A stretch of DNA of 50,453 bases. Source: Cupriavidus numazuensis (GTDB lineage Bacteria; Pseudomonadota; Gammaproteobacteria; Burkholderiales; Burkholderiaceae). Every line of letters starts with the position of its first letter. Position 1 is the first letter of the stretch. The DNA is taken from the NCBI RefSeq assembly GCF_905397435.1, contig NZ_CAJPVI010000061.1, positions 1 to 50,453 on the forward strand. Direction: 5' to 3'. Below are positions 49,111-50,453 of this stretch, piece after piece. The position numbers were made by a program, and so were the translations under genes. Below the pieces are notes generated by a model that was given only the letters and a program-made list of their open reading frames with translations, did no database searches and had not been told where the DNA came from.

Positions 49111-50226
49111 TCAGAACTTGTGCGTGATGCCGAGTCCGACGCCGCTCACGGCGTCGCCGGCCTTCAGGCCCGGCACGCTGTTGCCCGACAGGTTGTAGCT
49201 CGCGGTCCTGTCATTGACCAGGCGCGTGTACGCGGCCCACAACTCGGTGCGCTTCGAAAGGGTGTAGCCGTAGCCGAGCGAGACCTGCCAGGCGCCCGAA
49301 GCCGTTCCGGGCAGGCCGATGCCGCCCACCGCCTGCGCGGCATTGCCGTGCGCATCGCCGCCGCGCGTGTAGGAAGCGCGGAACTCATGCGGGCCGATCG
49401 CATGGGTGGCGGCGACCTGCCAGGCATCGCGTCGCACCGATTGCCCGGGAGCGGGTTCATAGCTCAGCCGCTCGTAGGCAGCGCGTAGCCTGGTGCCACC
49501 GAAACTGTAGACAAGTCCGAGGCGATCAGCGTGATCGCGCGAGCCGCTGTAGTAATAGTCACCGTGATACTCGTGGCCCCATGCCACATACCACTGGCCG
49601 CTCTCATAGCTGGCCAGGCCCGACCACGCGATCGGATCGGTCGTGGCCGTCCGGTTCTCGGGCATGGACAGTGCGATGCGCGCAGACAGCCCGTTCCAGG
49701 ACGGCGTGCGGTACTGGACGAGGTTCGGCTGGCGGCGATCGAACGACTGCGGCGACACCCCGTTTGCCGCCGTCACGAAGCCATTGCCCATGATCGAGTT
49801 CGACGCAAAGATGCCGGCCGTGAATGGATCCACCTTGTAGACCGACACATAGCGCAGCGGCATCTCCCACTGGCCCATCAGGAATTCCCCCCACGGGCCG
49901 GACAAGCCCACCGCCGTGTTGCGGTCGCCGATCTGCGAGGTGCCGGTACCGTCCATACGAAGGTTTGTTTCGATCTGGAAAAAGGCCTTGTTGCCGCCGC
50001 CGAGCGACTCATTGCCGCGGAAGCCGAGGACTGACAGGTCGTTGGACAGCCGTCCAGTGGACTGACTACGGCCATTGCCCGACAGCCGTACCGATTCGAC
50101 GTTTTCCTTGATGAAGCCGTAGATCTCGACACTGTCGGCTTGCGCGACGGCGGGAAGGAGGGTGCAGGCTGGGAAGAGGGCGGCTGCGGTTAGCCGGGAT
50201 CGGCGGTGGTGGGATGGTTTGTTCAA
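49111..50226 (-). CDS. Gram-negative porin, third copy, TTG start
   Basis: I choose the TTG at 50226: GGAG lies six bases before it and the protein then begins (M)NKPSHHRRSRLTAAALFPAC with a standard signal peptide ending at AVAQA. The ATG-opened frame reaching 50439 would put 70 unlikely residues in front and run through the operator and the repeat. The 371-aa mature text is DSVEIYGFIKENVESVRLSG ... FRGNESLGGGNKAFFQIETN ... and ends GLGITHKF with the terminal Phe. It is convergent with GntR copy 2. Confidence 0.88.
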   Translation of the reverse strand: MNKPSHHRRSRLTAAALFPACTLLPAVAQADSVEIYGFIKENVESVRLSGNGRSQSTGRLSNDLSVLGFRGNESLGGGNKAFFQIETNLRMDGTGTSQIGDRNTAVGLSGPWGEFLMGQWEMPLRYVSVYKVDPFTAGIFASNSIMGNGFVTAANGVSPQSFDRRQPNLVQYRTPSWNGLSARIALSMPENRTATTDPIAWSGLASYESGQWYVAWGHEYHGDYYYSGSRDHADRLGLVYSFGGTRLRAAYERLSYEPAPGQSVRRDAWQVAATHAIGPHEFRASYTRGGDAHGNAAQAVGGIGLPGTASGAWQVSLGYGYTLSKRTELWAAYTRLVNDRTASYNLSGNSVPGLKAGDAVSGVGLGITHKF

Positions 50227-50285
50227 GTTTGTCTCCGTATTTTTTACGGATACAATGATAGTTATGTGGATACGGTTTTTAATTC

Positions 50286-50295
50286 GTGTATACAC
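50286..50295. promoter_or_regulatory. GTGTATACAC operator upstream of porin 3
   Basis: Perfect 10-bp palindrome in CGTGTATACACT, 60 bp upstream of the porin start. A looser copy (TATGTGGATACGG) lies about 15 bp closer to the gene. Confidence 0.65.
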
Positions 50296-50332
50296 TAACG
50301 GGGCATGGAATGCGGAGGGGGCTTCTGGTTGG

Positions 50333-50440
50333 GGGTGGGTTGTCGCTCTTGGCAGGCGCGGCTGTTTCGCCGGCGTAGCCGGCGAGTCACTTTTGTCCGA
50401 GCGACAAAAGTAACCAAAAACGCGTTTTGGTTGCCCCAAA
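50333..50440 (+). repeat. Dispersed two-hairpin repeat, copy C
   Basis: Same order as copy A: GCTCTTGGCAGGCGCGGCTG, hairpin 1 GCCGGC-GTA-GCCGGC, hairpin 2 ACTTTTGTC-CGAGC-GACAAAAGT (50389-50411), then AACCAAAAACGCGTTTTG. The window ends just after it. Confidence 0.85.
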
Positions 50441-50453
50441 GGGGCGAATTTTT

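Noticed and set aside
50227..50439. N-terminal extension of porin 3
   Set aside because: It would run through the operator and the dispersed repeat and bury the signal peptide; the TTG at 50226 has the ribosome site.

Overview
The window is high-GC DNA from a betaproteobacterium, most likely of the Cupriavidus/Ralstonia group. I infer this from the Burkholderiales-type porins, the Bug/TctC solute-binding protein, the tRNA-Thr/fbp/pepN neighbourhood and a dispersed two-hairpin repeat. No marker gene is present to prove the genus.

Positions 1-2240 are a graveyard: a 23-bp tandem repeat (possibly an IS21-type end), a frameshifted gene, a small hypothetical gene, a truncated prophage-type gene, and two oppositely oriented pieces of a tyrosine integrase. 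Positions 2241-16657 are an integrated P4-like phage satellite sitting in the 3' end of a tRNA-Thr(CGT) gene (16637-16712). Its genes all read leftward. From the tRNA they are: integrase, a hypothetical protein, an AlpA-like regulator, a hypothetical protein, AlpA, a Psu-like protein, two zinc-ribbon (Ogr/Delta-like) proteins, an Ash/Icd-type segment, three small overlapping genes, a large primase-helicase, an iteron-rich origin candidate, and then a cargo block. The cargo is an overlapping three-gene operon (DUF262 protein, DUF3696-type ATPase, unknown protein; Menshen-like) followed 69 bp later by a TIR-domain protein. It looks like an anti-phage module. A related older element probably occupied the same tRNA site before it, leaving the integrase scraps to the left.

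Positions 16830-31773 are chromosomal housekeeping and purine catabolism. They hold fbp, pepN, a DUF4136-type lipoprotein, maeB, a small conserved protein and a porin. Next comes a urate-to-allantoin-to-ureidoglycolate gene set: GntR regulator, NCS2 permease, puuE and uraD leftward, and uraH and puuD rightward. Five ATTGT-NN-ACAAT-like operators lie in and near the divergent promoter.

Positions 31774-32689 hold no convincing gene, but contain two inverted copies of a dispersed two-hairpin repeat; a third copy ends the window. Positions 32690-50226 form what looks like one catabolic regulon. It has a leftward seven-gene operon (FAH-family protein, VOC protein, alpha/beta hydrolase, DapA-like aldolase/lyase, RidA protein, nitroreductase, Bug protein), a divergent 2-hydroxyacid dehydrogenase and GntR regulator, a porin plus secreted LVIVD-type protein, LysR-kynU-permease, a second VOC protein, a second nearly identical GntR regulator, and a third porin. 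A GTGTATACAC-type palindrome recurs in four promoter regions across this block and links it to the paired GntR regulators. The substrate is not known to me; an aromatic or heteroaromatic acid is an inference.
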